64,000 nt of DNA from the NCBI GenBank assembly GCA_014238615.1, contig JABAAT010000016.1, positions 1 through 64,000 on the forward strand. Direction: 5' to 3'. Below the pieces are notes generated by a model. That model saw nothing but the letters and a program-made list of their open reading frames with translations, was not told the DNA's origin and searched no databases. The translations under genes and the position numbers were made by a program. This stretch comes from Gammaproteobacteria bacterium (lineage in GTDB: Bacteria; Pseudomonadota; Gammaproteobacteria; Porifericomitales; Porifericomitaceae). This document shows, one piece after another, positions 60,307-64,000 of the stretch. Each line of letters opens with the position of its first letter. Position 1 is the first letter of the stretch.

Positions 60307-61980
60307 TCAGTCGCCTTCCGGAGCGGGCGGAGCGGGCGGGGGGGGCGTGGCGCGGAAACCGGAACTGATCGGGTAGCGCCGCTCGCGTCCGAAGGCGCGG
60401 TACGTGACCTTGGGTCCCGGAGGCGCCTGGCGGCGTTTGTGTTCGCTGCCCAGGATAAGGGTTGCGATCCTTGTCAGTAGCTCCGGCTCCAGGCCTTCCG
60501 CCGCCAGTTCCTCGAGGGTGCGATCCTGCTCCACGAAGCCGGTGATGATTCGATCCAGTACGGCGTAAGGCGGGAGGCTGTCCTGGTCCACCTGCCCGGG
60601 CCGCAGCTCGGCCGATGGCGGGCGCTCCAGGATGCGCTTCGGGATGTCGGCGCGCCGCCGGTTGCGCCAGCGCGCCAGGCGGTACACCCAGCTTTTGGAG
60701 AGATCCTTGAGCGGCGCGAAACCGCCTGCCATGTCACCGTACAAGGTCATGTAACCGACGGCCGCTTCACTCTTGTTGCCGGTCGCCAGCAGCAGTTTGC
60801 CGCGTTGATTGGCGAGCGCCATGAGCAAAGTGCCGCGCACACGCGCCTGTAGGTTTTCCTCCGTGACTTCCCTCGGCGTGTCCTCAAAGATGCCGCGCAG
60901 GGCTTTCCGGAAGGCGTCAAACAACGGATCGATGGGCAGCGTGTAGGCGCGCACGCCCAGGCGTGTCGCCAGGGCGGCGGCGTCCGTGGTGCTGATCCGG
61001 GCGCTGTAGCGGGACGGCATGAGCAACGTTTCTACATGTTCCGCACCGAGCGCGTCCACCGCCAGGCACAGGGTCAGGGCCGAATCGACGCCGCCGGACA
61101 GGCCCAGCACCGCGCCGCGCAAGCCGCTTGCCCCAAGATAGTCACGCAGGGCCGTGACCAGGGCCGTGTAAACCGCTTCCTCATCGTTTGGCAATGGCTC
61201 CGACGCGACCTCCGTCACCACGGTCACACCGTCCGCGACGCCGCGCAACTCTACGGGGAACAGGCCTTCCTGGAACTGCGGGGCCTGCAGCCGTGTGACA
61301 CCATTCGAGTCCAGCACCATGGAGGCGCCGTCGAATACCAACTCGTCCTGGCCGCCCACGAGATTCACGTAAGCGATAGGCAAAGCGCTCTCGCGCGTGC
61401 GTTCTTGCAGTTGCCGCAAGCGTTCGGCGTGCTTGCCAAGATGGTAGGGGGAGGCGTTCAGATTCAGGATGACCTGTGCTCCGCTCTCCCGGATAGAGGC
61501 CAGGGGCTCCGGATGCCAGAGATCTTCACAGAGGGTCAGGGCCAGGCGCAGCCCGCCCAGCGTGCAGAGCACCACCTTCCGCCCGGGACTGAAGTGGCGC
61601 CTTTCATCGAAGACACCGTAGTTGGGCAGTTGTTGCTTGCGGTAGCGGGCGCGCAGGGTGCCTTGCGCGTAGAGGCTGCAGGCGTTGTACAGGCGTCCGT
61701 CCGGGGTCCGTTCCGGATGTCCCAGGAGCAGCGCCGGCAGGGCGCGCTCGCCGGCCAGGGCGCGGAGGGCCTGTTCCACCTGCGCGTGCAGTTCCGGTCG
61801 TGCCAGCAGATCGTCCGGAGGATAGCCGGTCAGGCAGAGTTCGGGAAACAGCACCAGCTCGGCCCCCAGTTCGCGCCGGGCCCGCGCCGCGGCTTGGCGC
61901 ACACGGCGCAGGTTCCCGGGTACGTCCCCGACCGGGAAATGCAACTGGGCCAGCACCAGGCGTAGGCGCCGCCCGCTCAT
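60307..61980 (-). CDS. nadE: glutamine-dependent NAD+ synthetase (nitrilase plus NAD synthase domains)
   Basis: LVLAQLHFPVGDVPGNLRRV nitrilase domain; VLGLSGGVDSALTLCLAVDALGAEHV PP-loop; LLATGNKSEAAVGYMTLYGDMAGGFAPLKD. Confidence 0.95.
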   Translation of the reverse strand: MSGRRLRLVLAQLHFPVGDVPGNLRRVRQAAARARRELGAELVLFPELCLTGYPPDDLLARPELHAQVEQALRALAGERALPALLLGHPERTPDGRLYNACSLYAQGTLRARYRKQQLPNYGVFDERRHFSPGRKVVLCTLGGLRLALTLCEDLWHPEPLASIRESGAQVILNLNASPYHLGKHAERLRQLQERTRESALPIAYVNLVGGQDELVFDGASMVLDSNGVTRLQAPQFQEGLFPVELRGVADGVTVVTEVASEPLPNDEEAVYTALVTALRDYLGASGLRGAVLGLSGGVDSALTLCLAVDALGAEHVETLLMPSRYSARISTTDAAALATRLGVRAYTLPIDPLFDAFRKALRGIFEDTPREVTEENLQARVRGTLLMALANQRGKLLLATGNKSEAAVGYMTLYGDMAGGFAPLKDLSKSWVYRLARWRNRRRADIPKRILERPPSAELRPGQVDQDSLPPYAVLDRIITGFVEQDRTLEELAAEGLEPELLTRIATLILGSEHKRRQAPPGPKVTYRAFGRERRYPISSGFRATPPPPAPPAPEGD

Positions 61981-62020
61981 GCCGTCGGCCGCGCCGACCA
62001 TGCGCCAGGGGAGGCGGCGT

Positions 62021-62902
62021 TCAGCCGTCTCCGGCCAGTAGTTCAGCCAGCGCGGAGCCCAACTCGGCGGGGGAGCGCGTAGTGCGTACGCCGGCCGCTT
62101 CCAGGGCCTGGTATTTCTCCAACGCTCCGCCCTGTCCGCCGGCGATGATCGCGCCGGCGTGGCCCATGCGCCGCCCGGGTGGTGCGGTGAGGCCGGCGAT
62201 ATAGGCCGCCACCGGCTTCTGCATCCGCTCGCGGATATACGAGGCGGCGCTTTCCTCCGAACTGCCGCCGATCTCTCCCACCATGATGACGCCCCGGGTA
62301 TCGGGGTCCTGTTCAAAGAGCTCCAGGCAGTCCACAAAATCCAGGCCGTGAATGGGATCGCCGCCGATGCCCACACAGCTGCTCTGTCCGAGACCGGCCT
62401 GGCTGGTTTGGTGCACCGCTTCGTAGGTCAGGGTGCCGGAGCGGGAGACGATGCCGATACAGCCGGGCCGGTGGATCGAGCCCGGCATGATGCCGAGCTT
62501 GCATGCGCCTGGTGTGATCACTCCCGGACAGTTGGGCCCCACCAGGTGCACCTCCGGCAGGGTTTCCAGGCGCGCCGCCACTTTGACCATGTCCAGAACC
62601 GGGATGCCTTCGCTGATGCAGACGATGAGTTTAACGCCGGCTTCCGCCGCCTCCAGGATCGCCTCCGCGGCAAAGGGCGCGGGGACGAAGATCAGGCTGG
62701 CGTCGCCGCCGCATGCATCGACGGCTTCCGCCATCGTGTCGAACACCGGCACGCCCAGGTGTTTCCGGCCGCCTCGGCCCGGCGTGACACCGCCGACCAG
62801 GCGGGTGCCGTATTCCAGGGCCTGTTGGCAGTGGAAAGTTCCCTGTTGCCCGGTGATGCCTTGGCAGATGACGCGCGTTTCGCGATCGACCAGGATGCCC
62901 AT
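62021..62902 (-). CDS. sucD: succinate--CoA ligase subunit alpha
   Basis: [69 protein letters not shown] phosphohistidine. Confidence 0.97.
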   Translation of the reverse strand: MGILVDRETRVICQGITGQQGTFHCQQALEYGTRLVGGVTPGRGGRKHLGVPVFDTMAEAVDACGGDASLIFVPAPFAAEAILEAAEAGVKLIVCISEGIPVLDMVKVAARLETLPEVHLVGPNCPGVITPGACKLGIMPGSIHRPGCIGIVSRSGTLTYEAVHQTSQAGLGQSSCVGIGGDPIHGLDFVDCLELFEQDPDTRGVIMVGEIGGSSEESAASYIRERMQKPVAAYIAGLTAPPGRRMGHAGAIIAGGQGGALEKYQALEAAGVRTTRSPAELGSALAELLAGDG

Positions 62903-64000
62903 CAGTCGGCCGCCCCGGCGGCGGCCACCGCCTTGCGTGCCGCCTCGTCCAGGTCCTCGGCCAGGGTGATATTCAGGCCGCTTTGCGCCAGCAACTCGCG
63001 GCCCTGCGTCACGCGGGTGCCTTTCAGGCGCACCACCAGGGGAGTCCGCACACCGACTTCGCGGACGGCCTGGATGATGCCTTCGGCGATCAGATCGCAG
63101 CGCACGATGCCACCGAAGATGTTCACCAGCAGCGCGCGCACCAGGGGCGCGGCGCTGATCAGTTTGAAAGCCTCGGTGACCCGTTCCACCGTGGCGTTGC
63201 CGCCGACGTCAAGGAAGTTGGCCGGCTCCCCGCCGTGCAACTTGATGATGTCCATGGTCGCCATGGCCAGTCCGGCGCCGTTCACCATGCAACCGATATT
63301 GCCTTCCAGCGCGACATAGTTCAGATCAAAAGCCCTGGCGGCGCGTTCGCACTCGTCCTCCTGGCTGGGATCGCCCTGTTCCGCCAACGCGGCCTGGCGG
63401 AACAGGGCGTTGTCGTCCACCGAGACCTTGGCGTCCAGGGCCAGGAGCCGTCCCTGCTCATCCACGATGAGCGGGTTGATTTCAGCCAGACCCAGGTCTT
63501 TTTCCAGGAACAGGCGGTAGAGTGCGCGCAGTATCGCGCACCACTGGACGCGCTGTTGCTTGTCCAGGGACAGTTGAAAGGCCAGGGCGGCCGCGTGGTA
63601 GTTCAACAACCCGGTGCCGGGGTGGACACCGACCTGGTGGATGTGTTCGGGTTGTTCGGCGGCGATTTCCTCGATATTCATGCCGCCGCAGGGGGAGGCG
63701 ATGACCCGTATTCGCCGAGAGCCGCGATCCACCAGCACCGCCAGGTAGAGTTCCCGGGTGATCTCCTGTATTTCCTGCACGAGTACACAATGCACGGGTT
63801 GGCCCGCCGGTCCGGACTGGCGTGTGACCAGGCGCTTGCCAAGCAATTCGCGCGCCGCCTGCTCCAACTCCTTGAGGCCGCGTACGGCCCGGATACCACC
63901 TGCCTTGCCGCGCCCGCCCGCGTGTACCTGGGCTTTAACGATCCACTGCTCTCCACCCAGTTCGCGAGCGCATCGCAAGGTTTCTTCAACGCTGTGCGCC
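62902..64000 (-). CDS. sucC: succinate--CoA ligase subunit beta, N-terminus beyond window
   Basis: [68 protein letters not shown]; frame open to the window end. Confidence 0.96.
   Translation of the reverse strand, partial: AHSVEETLRCARELGGEQWIVKAQVHAGGRGKAGGIRAVRGLKELEQAARELLGKRLVTRQSGPAGQPVHCVLVQEIQEITRELYLAVLVDRGSRRIRVIASPCGGMNIEEIAAEQPEHIHQVGVHPGTGLLNYHAAALAFQLSLDKQQRVQWCAILRALYRLFLEKDLGLAEINPLIVDEQGRLLALDAKVSVDDNALFRQAALAEQGDPSQEDECERAARAFDLNYVALEGNIGCMVNGAGLAMATMDIIKLHGGEPANFLDVGGNATVERVTEAFKLISAAPLVRALLVNIFGGIVRCDLIAEGIIQAVREVGVRTPLVVRLKGTRVTQGRELLAQSGLNITLAEDLDEAARKAVAAAGAAD

Noticed and set aside
61981-62376. N-terminal extension of the nadE ORF into sucD
   Set aside because: It overlaps sucD out of frame; NadE nitrilase domain begins at the ATG at 61980.

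Overview
GC-rich, gene-dense bacterial chromosome segment. Its core gene order (fimV-truA-trpF-trpB-trpA-accD-folC-SPOR/dedD-cvpA-purF; dapF-DUF484-xerC-hslV-hslU; ubiE-ubiJ-ubiB) is typical of Gammaproteobacteria. Embedded in it is C1 metabolism: a two-subunit NAD-dependent formate dehydrogenase (NuoE/NuoF fusion beta subunit), fhcBADC (formyltransferase/hydrolase complex) and a divergently encoded beta-RFAP synthase (tetrahydromethanopterin synthesis). I therefore infer a methylotroph- or methanotroph-like gammaproteobacterium. TCA genes are also clustered here (mdh, gltA, sucA, sucB, lpd, and sucD with partial sucC), together with metZ, mtaB, a histone-deacetylase-like hydrolase, CopA/CopB, an MscS-family channel and a tRNA-Ser(UGA). 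I saw no CRISPR array, rRNA, transposon or prophage. The observations most worth a second look are: (i) a SAM-II-type riboswitch upstream of metZ, with visible covariation in its pseudoknot; (ii) a structured, gene-free block (about 44.8-45.57 kb) consistent with a minus-strand small RNA; (iii) a secreted five-EF-hand protein with lanmodulin-like short loop spacing beside the C1 genes; (iv) short tandem repeats (mostly 9-15 bp) at nearly every convergent gene junction. All calls come from reading the sequence and the supplied ORF track; no database search was run.
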